DNA of 64,000 bases from Burkholderia sp. Nafp2/4-1b (GTDB lineage: Bacteria > Pseudomonadota > Gammaproteobacteria > Burkholderiales > Burkholderiaceae). A program made the translations under genes and the position numbers. Shown here piece by piece: positions 1 to 8,730 of this stretch. The notes below the pieces were generated by a model that searched no databases, was not told the DNA's origin, and worked only from the letters and a program-made list of their open reading frames with translations. The stretch's first letter is position 1; every line of letters begins with the position of its first letter. The stretch lies in contig NZ_ML058616.1 in NCBI RefSeq assembly GCF_003635165.1, positions 372,001 to 436,000 of the forward strand. Reading direction: 5' to 3'.

Positions 1-84
1 GCCGCGCTGTGGCCGATCGCGAGCCACCTGCTGCTGATGCCGCAACGCCGCCCGGTCGATCCGGACGATACGCGCCCCATCTGA
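1..84 (+). CDS. mreD: MreD, rod shape-determining protein (3' end only)
   Basis: The window opens inside a plus-strand reading frame whose last 27 codons end at a TGA at 82-84. The visible tail (AALWPIASHLLLMPQRRP, then a short acidic and polar end) fits the C-terminus of MreD, an integral membrane protein of the elongasome that links MreB/MreC to peptidoglycan synthesis. Assignment rests mainly on position: mreD normally lies directly before mrdA and rodA in Burkholderia. The start and membrane segments lie outside the window. Confidence 0.75.
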   Translation, partial: AALWPIASHLLLMPQRRPVDPDDTRPI

Positions 85-193
85 GCCGGACCGACCTTGA
101 ATACCCGCCGCCCCCACGCCCGCCGCGCGTCGCGCTCCGGGGCGGCCCCTCGCCCGCGTGCGGTTCACGCACACGGGCCTCGACCGTAACCGC

Positions 194-2482
194 ATGACCG
201 AATTCAACGACACCCAACAGCAGCTCTCGAAGTTCCGCCTGCGCGTCGCGGCGGCGGGCGTGTTCGTGTTCGTCTGCTTCGGGCTGCTCGCGAGCCGCTT
301 CTTCTACCTGCAGCTGATGCAGCACGGCAAATACGCGCTGCAGGCCGAGGAAAACCGCATCTCGGTCGCGCCGATCGTGCCGAACCGCGGGATCATCACC
401 GATCGCAACGGCGTGGTGCTCGCGAAGAACTATTCGGCGTACACGCTCGAGATCACGCCGTCGAAGCTCAATGACACGCTCGACAACACGATCGACAAGC
501 TGTCCGAGATCATCCCGATCGACGCACGCGACCGCCGCCGCTTCAAGAAACTGCAGGAAGACTCGAAGAACTTCGAGAGCCTGCCGATCCGCACGCGCCT
601 GACCGACGCGGAAGTCGCGCGCTTCACCGCGCAGCGCTTTCGCTTCCCCGGCGTCGACGTGCGCGCGCGGCTGTTCCGCCAGTACCCGCTCGGCATGACG
701 GCCGCGCACGTGATCGGCTACATCGGCCGGATCTCGAAGCGCGACCAGGATCGCATCGACGCGATGAGCGACGACAACGACAGCGATCAGGAACACTACG
801 ATCCGCGCCGCGACGCGAACAACTACAAGGGCACCGACTACATCGGCAAGATCGGCGTCGAGCAGAGCTACGAAGCCGAGCTGCATGGCCTCACGGGCTT
901 CGAGGAAGTCGAGGTGACGGCCGGCGGCCGGCCGGTGCGCACGCTGTCGCGCACGCAGGCGACGCCCGGCAACAACCTCGTGCTGTCGCTCGACATCGGG
1001 CTGCAGCAGGTGGCCGAACAAGCGTTCGCCGGCAAGCGCGGCGCGCTCGTCGCGATCGAGCCGAAGACGGGCGACGTGCTCGCGTTCGTGTCGTCGCCGA
1101 GCTTCGACCCGAACTCGTTCGTCGACGGGATCGACCAGCAGACTTGGGACGAGCTGAACAACTCGTCCGACAAGCCGCTCCTGAACCGCCCGCTGCACGG
1201 CACCTACCCGCCCGGCTCGACCTACAAGCCGTTCATGGCGCTGGCCGGCCTGACGCTCGGCAAGCGCACGCCGGGCTGGGGCTTCCAGGATCCCGGCTAC
1301 TTCACGTTCGGCGGCCACACGTTCCGCAACGACGTGCGCTCGGGCCAGGGCTGGGTCGACATGAACAAGGCGATCATGGTGTCGAACGACACCTACTTCT
1401 ACATGCTCGCGCGCGACCTCGGCGTGAATGCGATCGCGAATTTCATGAAGCCGTTCGGCTTCGGCCAGATCACCGGGATCGACATCCAGGGCGAGGCGCG
1501 CGGGATCCTGCCGTCGACCGACTGGAAGAAGAAGGCGTTCAAGAAGGCCGCGCAGCAGAAGTGGTTCGACGGCGAGACGATCAGCCTCGGGATCGGCCAG
1601 GGCTACAACTCGTTCACGATCCTGCAGCTCGCGCATGCGACGGCAACGCTCGCGAACAACGGCGTCGTGATGAAGCCTCACCTCGTGAAGGAAGTCGAGG
1701 ATCCGATCACGCGCGCGCGCCACCTGACGGTGCCGAAGGAAAGCGAAGTGATCCCGCTCAAGCAGTCCGACATCGACGTCGTGAAGCGCGGGATGGAAAA
1801 CGTGATCGAAAACCCGTCCGGCACCGCGTACACCGTGTTCCGCGGCGCGTCGTACCTCGCGGCCGGCAAGACCGGTACCGCGCAGGTGTTCTCGCTGCAG
1901 GGCTCGAACTACAAGGGCCACCTGCTCGCCGAGCACCTGCGCGACCACGCACTGTTCATTTCGTACGCGCCGGTCGACCATCCGCAGATCGCCGTCGCGC
2001 TGGTCGTCGAGAACGGCGGCTGGGGCGCACAGGCCGCGGGCCCGATTGCGCGCCGCGTGCTCGATTACTATCTGGTCGAACGCCAGAACCCGAAGAGCGA
2101 GGCCGCGGCCGTGGCGGCCGCCGCGTCGGCGACCGAGCCGGTCAGCGCGCCGGTGGTCGGTGACACGTCGAAGCCCGCCGCCGTCGCGGCCGGCTTCACC
2201 GCGCTGCCGCAGCCGGTCGTGCAGAACGCGGCGAGCGCGGCGGACGCTGCGTCGGCCGCGTCGGCTGCGTCGGCGCCCGCTACGGCGAGCGCAATCTCGT
2301 CAAACACGCCGGCCGACGCGAGCGCCGCGCCGCCGATGGCCGCGAGCCTGCCGCCGATCCGGCGCCCGCACCGGCCGCGCCGGCCCGCCAGCGACGCGCA
2401 GCCGCTCGCCACCGCGCCGCGCGACGACAACTTCCGTGCGTCGGCCCCCGCGAAAGCGGCGAACGCCGGCACGATTCATTAA
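194..2482 (+). CDS. mrdA: Penicillin-binding protein 2 (MrdA), peptidoglycan D,D-transpeptidase
   Basis: Class B penicillin-binding protein that cross-links peptidoglycan during cell elongation; it is the partner of RodA just downstream. One N-terminal membrane anchor is seen around residues 20-40, followed by the PBP dimerisation domain and the transpeptidase. The three active-site motifs are present: STYK with Ser342, SND with Ser397, and KTG with Lys559. At 762 residues it is longer than the E. coli protein (about 630). The excess is an Ala/Ser/Pro-rich, low-complexity C-terminal tail after about residue 640. The ATG at 194 is preferred over one 36 bases upstream because MTEFND begins the usual short cytoplasmic segment before the anchor. 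Confidence 0.95.
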   Translation: MTEFNDTQQQLSKFRLRVAAAGVFVFVCFGLLASRFFYLQLMQHGKYALQAEENRISVAPIVPNRGIITDRNGVVLAKNYSAYTLEITPSKLNDTLDNTIDKLSEIIPIDARDRRRFKKLQEDSKNFESLPIRTRLTDAEVARFTAQRFRFPGVDVRARLFRQYPLGMTAAHVIGYIGRISKRDQDRIDAMSDDNDSDQEHYDPRRDANNYKGTDYIGKIGVEQSYEAELHGLTGFEEVEVTAGGRPVRTLSRTQATPGNNLVLSLDIGLQQVAEQAFAGKRGALVAIEPKTGDVLAFVSSPSFDPNSFVDGIDQQTWDELNNSSDKPLLNRPLHGTYPPGSTYKPFMALAGLTLGKRTPGWGFQDPGYFTFGGHTFRNDVRSGQGWVDMNKAIMVSNDTYFYMLARDLGVNAIANFMKPFGFGQITGIDIQGEARGILPSTDWKKKAFKKAAQQKWFDGETISLGIGQGYNSFTILQLAHATATLANNGVVMKPHLVKEVEDPITRARHLTVPKESEVIPLKQSDIDVVKRGMENVIENPSGTAYTVFRGASYLAAGKTGTAQVFSLQGSNYKGHLLAEHLRDHALFISYAPVDHPQIAVALVVENGGWGAQAAGPIARRVLDYYLVERQNPKSEAAAVAAAASATEPVSAPVVGDTSKPAAVAAGFTALPQPVVQNAASAADAASAASAASAPATASAISSNTPADASAAPPMAASLPPIRRPHRPRRPASDAQPLATAPRDDNFRASAPAKAANAGTIH

Positions 2483-2493
2483 CGGAGAAAGGC

Positions 2494-3642
2494 ATGCAAT
2501 TCGACAAGCGCGCCTGGCTCGACAAGATCAAGCAGATGTTCGCGGGCTTCGACCGCCCGCTCGCCCTCATCGTGTTCCTGCTGCTGTGCGTCGGCATCGT
2601 CACGCTGTACAGCGCGGCGATCGACATGCCCGGCCGCGTGGAAGACCAGTTGCGCAACATCCTGCTGACGTTCGTGCTGATGTGGGTGATCGCCAACATT
2701 CCACCCACCACGCTGATGCGCTTCGCGGTCCCGCTCTACACGTTCGGGGTCGCGCTGCTGGTCGCGGTCGCGCTGTTCGGGATGACCAAGAAGGGCGCGA
2801 AGCGCTGGCTGAACGTCGGCGTCGTGATCCAGCCGTCGGAAATCCTCAAGATCGCGACCCCGCTGATGCTCGCGTGGTACTACCAGCGCCGCGAAGGCGG
2901 ACTGCGCTGGTACGACTTCATCGCGGCGTTCGGGATCCTGATGGTGCCGGTCGGCCTGATCGCGAAGCAGCCCGACCTCGGCACCGGCCTGCTCGTGTTC
3001 GCAGCCGGCTTCTTCGTGATCTATCTCGCCGGCCTGTCGTTCAAGCTGATCGTGCCGGTGCTCGTCGCGGGCGTGATCGCGGTGGGCTCGATCGCCGTGT
3101 TCGAAGAGCGCATCTGCCAGCCCGAAGTGCAGTGGCCGCTGATGCACGACTACCAGAAGCACCGCGTGTGCACGCTGCTCGACCCGACTTCCGACCCGCT
3201 CGGCAAGGGCTTCCACACGATCCAGGCCGTGATCGCGATCGGCTCCGGCGGCGCGCTCGGCAAGGGCTACCTGAAGGGCACGCAGGCCCACCTCGAATTC
3301 ATTCCGGAGAAACATACCGACTTCATCTTCGCGGTGTTCTCCGAAGAATGGGGGCTCGCCGGCGGCCTCGTGCTGCTGACGCTGTACATGGCGCTGATCG
3401 CACGCGGGCTCTACATCGCCGCGCAGGGCGCGACGCTGTTCGGCCGGCTGCTCGCAGGCTCGCTCACGCTCGCGTTCTTCGTCTATGCGTTCGTCAATAT
3501 CGGGATGGTGAGCGGCGTGCTGCCGGTGGTCGGCGTGCCGTTGCCGTTCATGAGTTACGGCGGCACCGCACTCGCGACGCTCGGCGTCGCGATCGGCATG
3601 ATCATGAGCGTCGGACGACAGCGGCGGCTGATGAAGAGCTGA
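2494..3642 (+). CDS. rodA: RodA, SEDS-family peptidoglycan glycosyltransferase
   Basis: Polytopic membrane protein of 382 residues from the SEDS family, which polymerises lipid II glycan strands in the elongasome together with PBP2. About ten hydrophobic segments are visible. The family signature near the C-terminus is present (FIPEKHTDFIFAVFSEEWG and later PFMSYGG). It starts 11 bases after the mrdA stop with the sequence GGAGAAAGGC before the ATG, so the two are cotranscribed. The length matches the family. Confidence 0.95.
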   Translation: MQFDKRAWLDKIKQMFAGFDRPLALIVFLLLCVGIVTLYSAAIDMPGRVEDQLRNILLTFVLMWVIANIPPTTLMRFAVPLYTFGVALLVAVALFGMTKKGAKRWLNVGVVIQPSEILKIATPLMLAWYYQRREGGLRWYDFIAAFGILMVPVGLIAKQPDLGTGLLVFAAGFFVIYLAGLSFKLIVPVLVAGVIAVGSIAVFEERICQPEVQWPLMHDYQKHRVCTLLDPTSDPLGKGFHTIQAVIAIGSGGALGKGYLKGTQAHLEFIPEKHTDFIFAVFSEEWGLAGGLVLLTLYMALIARGLYIAAQGATLFGRLLAGSLTLAFFVYAFVNIGMVSGVLPVVGVPLPFMSYGGTALATLGVAIGMIMSVGRQRRLMKS

Positions 3643-3674
3643 CCGGGCGGCACGTAATCGCACGCAGTCGCAGC

Positions 3675-3708
3675 AATGAACAACGGCGCCTCGGCGCCGT
3701 TTTTCATT
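3675..3708 (+). terminator. Bidirectional hairpin terminator between rodA and the Sel1-repeat gene
   Basis: A 9-bp GC-rich stem (3682-3690 with 3693-3701, sequence AACGGCGCC/GGCGCCGTT) with a 2-base loop is flanked by TTTTT on the right. The outer arms AATGAA/TTCATT extend the symmetry. It sits between convergent genes, so it probably ends transcription from both sides. Confidence 0.8.
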
Positions 3709-3742
3709 GAGCCGATGGAAACCACCAGCGGGCGCGGCTCGC

Positions 3743-4516
3743 TCACTGCGGCGTCGCGCGCGGGCTCCCCGGGCTCGCGCCGGCGCCCGATGCCGGCTCC
3801 GGCGTCTTCAGCCGTGCGCTCAGCTCCTTGAATTTCAGTCCGGCCGTCTCGTCGCCCTGCGCGGCCGCGGCCGCGTAATACGCCCGCGCGATGTTCAGGT
3901 TCTGCGTGACGCCGTCGCCGCCGCGCTCGTAGAACGAAGCCGTCACGTACTGCGCGGTCGGCTCGCCCGCGTCGGCCGCCTGCTTGTACCACGTGAACGC
4001 CTGGCGGTTGTCGCGCGGCGTGCCGCGCCCGTCGAGGAACTGGTTCGCGAGCGACAGCTCGGCCTGCACGTGCCCCTGCTTCGCCGCACGCAGGAACCAG
4101 CGGTGCGCTTCGGCCGGATTGCGTGCGACGAACTCGCCGTCGTCGAACATCCGCCCGTATACGTACTGCGCATGCGACATGTTCGCGTCGGCGGCCCGCT
4201 TCAGCCAGCGCAGCCCTTCGTCGACGTTCGCGGTCACGCCGACGCCGGTGAGCAGCATCATCGCGTAGTTGAACTGCGCGAGCCGGTCGCCGCGCTCGGC
4301 CGCGTCGTGAAACTGCACCAGCGCCGCGCGATAATCGCCCGCGTTGTAGTCGGCCACCGCCGATTGGGTCTCGCGCGCCGGATCGGGCTTCGCATGGGGC
4401 GCATTCTGCGCGACCGCCGCGACACACACGACCCACAGCGCGAGCAGCGCGCCGATCCGCCCGCACGCGCCGGCCACGCAGCGCGCGGAGCGTGAAACCG
4501 CACCGCCGCCCTTCAT
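3743..4516 (-). CDS. Exported Sel1-like repeat (SLR/TPR) protein
   Basis: Predicted secreted or periplasmic protein of 257 residues. An N-terminal signal peptide is visible (hydrophobic GALLALWVVCVAAVA, ending near AQN). About five Sel1-like helical repeats follow, of the type ADYNAGDYRAAL, AERGDRLAQFNYAMML and ANMSHAQYVYGRMF. Such repeats usually mediate protein-protein contacts; no enzymatic motif is seen. The C-terminus is a disordered Pro/Ala/Ser tail. The start at 4516 overlaps the stop of the upstream aldolase gene (ATGA) and has a strong AGGAGGT ribosome site, so the two genes are translationally coupled. The specific role is unknown. Confidence 0.85.
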   Translation of the reverse strand: MKGGGAVSRSARCVAGACGRIGALLALWVVCVAAVAQNAPHAKPDPARETQSAVADYNAGDYRAALVQFHDAAERGDRLAQFNYAMMLLTGVGVTANVDEGLRWLKRAADANMSHAQYVYGRMFDDGEFVARNPAEAHRWFLRAAKQGHVQAELSLANQFLDGRGTPRDNRQAFTWYKQAADAGEPTAQYVTASFYERGGDGVTQNLNIARAYYAAAAAQGDETAGLKFKELSARLKTPEPASGAGASPGSPRATPQ

Positions 4517-5298
4517 GACCGCACCTCCTGCAGCGCCTGGCGCGTCGCGCGCAGCAGCCAGCTGACGTCGGCCGACAGCGTGATCATCCGGTAGCCGGCC
4601 TCGCGATACTGGCGCGCAGTGGCCGTATCGCTCGCGAAGATGCCGACGGCAACGCCGGCCTGCTTGCCGGCCGCGAGCACGCGCGCCATCGCGGTTTCGA
4701 CATCCGGGTGACGGCTGTCGCCGAGATGCCCGAGGCTCGCCGCCAGATCGCCCGGGCCGACGAACAGGCAGTCGACGCCCGGCGTCGCGGCGATCCGCTC
4801 CACTTCGTCGATACCGCGCGCCGATTCGATCTGCACGATCACCGCGACCTGCGCGTTCGCCGTCTGCAGGTAATCGCGGCGCATGCCGTACGCCGCCGCG
4901 CGCACCATGCCGGCGACACCGCGCAGCCCGTCCGGGGAATCCGGCGACGGAAAGCGCGTGAGCCGCACCGCGTGCGCGGCGTCGTCGGGCGTCTCGATGC
5001 ACGGGAACATCAGCGTGCGCGCACCGGCGTCGAGCGCGCGCTTCACGAGCCACGGCTCGCGCCCCGGCACGCGCACGACGGGCTCGCTCGGCAGATGCGC
5101 GGCGGCCAGCGCGCGCAGTTGCGACGCGACGTCGCGACTGTCGTTCGGCGCGTGCTCCATGTCGATGCAGAGCCAGTCGTAACCGGCATGCGCGAGCGCT
5201 TCCGTGGCCGAATCGCAGCCGAGCGACAGCCACAGGCCGTACAGCGGCTCATCGCCGTCGTGCAGACGTTGCTTGAGGGAATTGGTGAGCGTGCTCAT
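4513..5298 (-). CDS. HpaI/HpcH-type aldolase (class II pyruvate aldolase, 2,4-dihydroxyhept-2-ene-1,7-dioate aldolase family)
   Basis: A 261-residue member of the HpcH/HpaI aldolase family: a TIM barrel that makes or splits 4-hydroxy-2-oxo acids using a divalent metal and pyruvate. Family signatures visible are LWLSLGCDSATEALAHAGYDWLCIDMEHAPND near the start, the QIESARGIDEVERIAATPGVD metal-binding glutamate region, and FVGPGDLAASLG. Substrate cannot be read from sequence, since no hpa catabolic genes are adjacent. The start at 5298 has CAGGAGG eight bases upstream. It is followed, overlapping by four bases, by the Sel1-repeat gene. Confidence 0.85.
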   Translation of the reverse strand: MSTLTNSLKQRLHDGDEPLYGLWLSLGCDSATEALAHAGYDWLCIDMEHAPNDSRDVASQLRALAAAHLPSEPVVRVPGREPWLVKRALDAGARTLMFPCIETPDDAAHAVRLTRFPSPDSPDGLRGVAGMVRAAAYGMRRDYLQTANAQVAVIVQIESARGIDEVERIAATPGVDCLFVGPGDLAASLGHLGDSRHPDVETAMARVLAAGKQAGVAVGIFASDTATARQYREAGYRMITLSADVSWLLRATRQALQEVRS

Positions 5299-5627
5299 CG
5301 ATACGGCCTCCTGGACGGAACGGCAATCGAACGGGACAAGCAACAGGCGGAAGCGGCAACGCGTCGTGCAGCGCAGCACGGCGGCTGCGCCGGGCCGCAC
5401 CCAGGAACGTTGGTCGGCGCTGGACGACCGATCTGACAGCACGGGCCGCGCGAGGCCGCACGCGCGCGCTTGCCGGTGCCACGCAACGATCATAGCGCGG
5501 CGACAAGCGGATGGGGAATCAGGCGGGAAGTGGTGCCGGGCGGGTGCCGCGCGGGCCCGATCGCGCACCGCATGGCGGGCGACCGCCGGCCGGCAGCCGC
5601 GCGAACGCGCGGGCCGGCAGCGGAACG

Positions 5628-6080
5628 TCAGCGAGCCGGGTCGCGCTCGACGTCGGCCCAGCAGTTCGGCGTTTCGTACAGGCGCACGCGCTCGAGGCGC
5701 AGGTTCACGCCGTAGTGCGCGTCGTACACGTTCGAGAGGATGTCGAACGCGATCGCCGCGAGGTTCTCGACGGTCGGGATCCGGTCGAGCACGATGGTCT
5801 TGTGGTCGGCCATCTGCTCGAGGAACGAGCGCACGACTTCGTCGCGCGCGTAGACCAGGAACGCGTGGTCCCACTTGTTGACGAGGTGCTCGACCGCGAG
5901 CGCCTTCACGTCGGCGAAATCCATCACCATGCCGCGGTCGGGCGCCCCCTCGGTATCGACGAGATCGCCGCGCAGCGTGACTTCGAGCACGTAGCGATGG
6001 CCGTGCAGGTTGCGGCACTGGCTGCGGTGATCGGGAATGCGGTGGCCCGCGTCGAATTCGAGTTTTCGGGTAATCAGCAC
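5628..6080 (-). CDS. queD: 6-carboxy-5,6,7,8-tetrahydropterin synthase QueD
   Basis: Converts 7,8-dihydroneopterin triphosphate to 6-carboxytetrahydropterin, the second step of the pathway to preQ0 and queuosine. The 150-residue protein has the 6-pyruvoyl-tetrahydropterin-synthase fold signatures, including zinc-binding histidines in FDAGHRIPDH and NLHGHRYVLEV and the catalytic-type motif GMVMDFADVK. It lies 18 bases downstream of queE and in the same direction, forming a queC-queE-queD group. Confidence 0.93.
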   Translation of the reverse strand: MLITRKLEFDAGHRIPDHRSQCRNLHGHRYVLEVTLRGDLVDTEGAPDRGMVMDFADVKALAVEHLVNKWDHAFLVYARDEVVRSFLEQMADHKTIVLDRIPTVENLAAIAFDILSNVYDAHYGVNLRLERVRLYETPNCWADVERDPAR

Positions 6081-6098
6081 GATGTCAAAAGCCGGGGC

Positions 6099-6731
6099 TC
6101 AGGGAATGTTCAGGTATTTGTGGGTCTGCATCGACAGCCGCCACTGCGGATGCCGCTTGCACCAGTCGATCGCGAGCTTCGTGTTGAGGTCGCGCGACGG
6201 GCCGTCCATCGGCTGCACGAGAAAATACTCGAAATCGAGCTTCGCGTAGTCGGCGAGCCGCTGGTTGTCCTGCGGGATCACGATCTTCAGTTCGTTGCCT
6301 TTCGTGACGACGAGCGGCGCGTCGGCCTTCGGGCTCACGCAGATCCAGTCGATCGTCTCGAGCACCGGCAGCGAGCCGTTGGTCTCGATCGCGATCTCGA
6401 AGCCCGCCGCGTGCAGCGCGTCGACGAGCGGCTGGTCGAGCTGCAGCATCGGCTCGCCGCCCGTGCAGACGACGAAGCGGTGCGCCTCGCCGTCCGGCCA
6501 CAGGCCGGCGATCGTCGCGACGAGCGCTTCGGCATCCTTGAACTTGCCGCCGTTCTCGCCGTCGGTGCCGACGAAGTCGGTATCGCAGAAGCGGCACACG
6601 GCCTCCGCACGATCCTCTTCGCGGCCCGACCACAGATTGCAGCCGGCGAACCGGCAGAACACGGCCGGCCGGCCCGCGTTCGCGCCCTCGCCCTGCAACG
6701 TGTAGAAAATTTCCTTGACCGCGTAAGTCAT
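6099..6731 (-). CDS. queE: 7-carboxy-7-deazaguanine synthase QueE (radical SAM)
   Basis: Radical-SAM enzyme that rearranges 6-carboxytetrahydropterin to 7-carboxy-7-deazaguanine. The 210-residue protein opens with MTYAVKEIFYTLQGEG, the usual QueE start. It then has a modified cluster motif: CRFAGCNLW followed after an insertion by CRFCDTDF. This spaced, non-CX3CX2C cysteine arrangement is characteristic of the QueE form in many proteobacteria. TGGEPML, the GGE SAM-binding element, is also present. It lies between queC and queD. Confidence 0.93.
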   Translation of the reverse strand: MTYAVKEIFYTLQGEGANAGRPAVFCRFAGCNLWSGREEDRAEAVCRFCDTDFVGTDGENGGKFKDAEALVATIAGLWPDGEAHRFVVCTGGEPMLQLDQPLVDALHAAGFEIAIETNGSLPVLETIDWICVSPKADAPLVVTKGNELKIVIPQDNQRLADYAKLDFEYFLVQPMDGPSRDLNTKLAIDWCKRHPQWRLSMQTHKYLNIP

Positions 6732-6804
6732 CGTGCTTCGTCCGGCTCGCGCCGCTCGTTGTCGATCAGAATCCGTTGTTCATTCACCGTGCCGGGCAGC
6801 CGCG

Positions 6805-7539
6805 TCACAGCGGCGCTTCGGTCACCCGCTCGCCCTTCAGGTAGGCCTCGTAGCCGCGCTTGCGCAGCTTGCAGGCCGGGCATTCGCCGCAGCCGAAGCC
6901 CCAGTCGTTCAGTTCCGCGCGCTCGCCCACGTAGCACGTATGCGTCTCGACGCGAATCAGCTCGACGAGCGCCTCGCCGCCGAGCTGCTCGGCGAGTTGC
7001 CAGGTCTGCGCCTTGTCGAGCCACATCAGCGGCGTCTCGAGCACGATGCGCGTGTCCATCCCGAGGTTCAGCGCGACCTGCAGCGCCTTCATCGTATCGT
7101 CGCGGCAGTCGGGGTAGCCCGAGAAGTCGGTCTCGCACATCCCGCCGACCAGCACGCGCAAGCCGCGGCGATAGGCGATCGCGGCCGCGATCGTCATGAA
7201 CAGCAGGTTGCGGCCCGGCACGAACGTGTTCGGCAAGCCGTTCGCCGTGGTCTCGATCTCGATCGTGCGCGTCATCGCGGTATCGCTGATCGCGCCGAGC
7301 ACCGACAGGTCGATCATGTGATCGTCGCCGAGACGGCCGGCCCACGCGGGAAATTGATGCTTCAGTGCGTCGCGCACGCCTTCGCGACATTCGAGTTCGA
7401 CGCGGTGGCGCTGGCCGTAATCGAAGCCGAGCGTCTCGACCGTCTGGTAGCGTTCCAGGGCCCAGGCCACGCACGTGGCCGAGTCCTGCCCGCCGGAAAA
7501 CAACACGAGCGCGCCGTCTTTAGCGTCTGTCCGAATCAC
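6805..7539 (-). CDS. queC: 7-cyano-7-deazaguanine synthase QueC
   Basis: ATP-dependent enzyme that turns 7-carboxy-7-deazaguanine plus ammonia into preQ0. The 244-residue protein has the PP-loop SGGQDSATC near residue 15. The C-terminal zinc site is [22 protein letters not shown], with the four cysteines in place. The start is taken as the GTG at 7539, with GGAG seven bases upstream, because homologues begin with [16 protein letters not shown]. Longer ATG-started readings would add about 59 unrelated residues. It is first in the queC-queE-queD group. Confidence 0.92.
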   Translation of the reverse strand: MIRTDAKDGALVLFSGGQDSATCVAWALERYQTVETLGFDYGQRHRVELECREGVRDALKHQFPAWAGRLGDDHMIDLSVLGAISDTAMTRTIEIETTANGLPNTFVPGRNLLFMTIAAAIAYRRGLRVLVGGMCETDFSGYPDCRDDTMKALQVALNLGMDTRIVLETPLMWLDKAQTWQLAEQLGGEALVELIRVETHTCYVGERAELNDWGFGCGECPACKLRKRGYEAYLKGERVTEAPL

Positions 7540-7850
7540 CGTGATACTCCGTGAATGTGTAGGCTCGCGTCGCACTGCGCCCCGGGGCCGGCTGCCGCCG
7601 GGCGGCCCGACGCGGCCGGCCTGCGCCGGCTCGACCAGTATAGGCAGCGCGCTCGGCCGCAAACGCGGCGGCGCGCTTATACCGCCCATCGCGCCGGCAT
7701 CGTTGCCGCGCGTCACGGCGGCGCCTGCGGGCTGCCAGCCGTGCTGCTTGAAGCGATGCGCTAAGTCATTGAGCGGGCACGGATTTTATCATGCCCCGGC
7801 GAATGCTGCCGGGCACGCCGCCCACGACACGCGATACCCACCACAAACGA
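7540..7850. other. Intergenic stretch between queC and the tRNA-Phe terminator
   Basis: About 310 bases. The only elements identified are the queC ribosome site and presumably its promoter on the minus strand. The proximal part is GC-rich with no coding pattern that matches a known family. A preQ1 riboswitch was looked for and no convincing aptamer or pseudoknot was seen. Confidence 0.4.
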
Positions 7851-7885
7851 AAAACCCCAAGAACCTTCCGATTCTTGGGGTTTTA
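7851..7885 (-). terminator. Intrinsic terminator after tRNA-Phe
   Basis: Arms AACCCCAAGAA (7853-7863) and TTCTTGGGGTT (7872-7882) pair perfectly over 11 bp around an 8-base loop. A/T runs on both sides allow termination in either direction. It lies just downstream of the minus-strand tRNA-Phe gene. Confidence 0.9.
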
Positions 7886-7890
7886 AATGC

Positions 7891-7966
7891 TGGTGGCCTG
7901 GGACGGAATCGAACCATCGACACGCGGATTTTCAATCCGCTGCTCTACCAACTGAGCTACCGGGCC
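7891..7966 (-). tRNA. tRNA-Phe (anticodon GAA)
   Basis: A 76-base cloverleaf is read on the minus strand, with the CCA end encoded. The anticodon loop TTGAAAA gives GAA for phenylalanine. The D-loop AGTTGGTAGA and T-loop TTCGATT are canonical. In the acceptor stem, position 5 (C) faces position 68 (A), a mismatch in an otherwise paired stem. Confidence 0.97.
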
Positions 7967-7980
7967 AACGAAGAAGAGAA

Positions 7981-8009
7981 AGTATATCCACCCATCGACA
8001 CTTGCGCAA
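7981..8009 (-). promoter_or_regulatory. Sigma-70-type promoter of tRNA-Phe
   Basis: On the minus strand, TTGCGC (8004-8009) and TATACT (7981-7986) are separated by exactly 17 bases. The -10 element lies 14 bases upstream of the tRNA 5' end, which suits a stable-RNA promoter. Confidence 0.75.
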
Positions 8010-8028
8010 GGGTTTTGGCGAAATATTT

Positions 8029-8730
8029 TTATGCGGCGCCTTCCGACGGCTTCTTGCCGAGCTCGACGCCCAGCTGCTTGAGCTTGCGATACAGGTGCGT
8101 GCGCTCGAGGCCCGTCTTTTCCGCGACGCGCGTCATGCTGCCGTTCTCGCGCGCGAGGTGATATTCGAAGTACGCGCGCTCGAACGCGTCGCGCGCTTCG
8201 CGCAACGGAATGTCGAACGGAATCGCGGCCGTCTGGCCCGCGAGGCCGAGCGCCGCCGCCATGTCGTCGCCGAGCGTCGGCAGCGCGGCCGCGGACGCGA
8301 CCGCCGCCGGCCCCGACGCCTGACCGCCACCGGCCTTCGCGGCCGCGTTGGCGGACACCGGTGCCGCGCCGCGCGCGAGACCGTGCTCGACCGACTTCAG
8401 CAGCTTCTGCAGCGCGATCGGCTTTTCGAGGAAGTCGAGCGCACCGATCTTCGTTGCCTCGACGGCCGTGTCGATCGTCGCGTGCCCGGACATCATGATC
8501 ACCGGCATCGTCAACAGGCCCTGCGCCGCCCATTCCTTGAGCAGCGTGACGCCGTCGGTATCGGGCATCCAGATATCGAGCAGCACGAGATCGGGCGCCT
8601 GATTCAGCCGGTATTCCCGCGCGGCCTGCGCGTTCTCCGCCGCCTCGACGACATGTCCTTCATCGCTGAGGATTTCCGAGAGCAATTCCCGGATGCCCAT
8701 TTCATCATCTACCACCAGGATGGTTGCCAT
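8029..8730 (-). CDS. NtrX-like response regulator lacking the AAA+ domain
   Basis: A 233-residue response regulator. The receiver domain spans residues 1-120, with the acidic pair at D8/D9, phospho-acceptor Asp52 in LLDIWMPD and Lys103 in LEKP. A Gly/Ala-rich linker follows, then a C-terminal Fis-type helix-turn-helix (about 185-225, with MTRVAEKTGLERTHLYRKL). The receiver and HTH resemble NtrX, but the sigma-54-activating ATPase domain is absent, so it cannot act as a classical enhancer-binding protein. It begins directly after the TAA stop of the NtrY-like kinase gene, so the two form a cotranscribed two-component system. The signal and targets are unknown. Confidence 0.88.
   Translation of the reverse strand: MATILVVDDEMGIRELLSEILSDEGHVVEAAENAQAAREYRLNQAPDLVLLDIWMPDTDGVTLLKEWAAQGLLTMPVIMMSGHATIDTAVEATKIGALDFLEKPIALQKLLKSVEHGLARGAAPVSANAAAKAGGGQASGPAAVASAAALPTLGDDMAAALGLAGQTAAIPFDIPLREARDAFERAYFEYHLARENGSMTRVAEKTGLERTHLYRKLKQLGVELGKKPSEGAA

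Noticed and set aside
7540-7790. preQ1 riboswitch upstream of queC
   Set aside because: The 5' region was scanned for a compact aptamer with A-rich tail and none was convincing.
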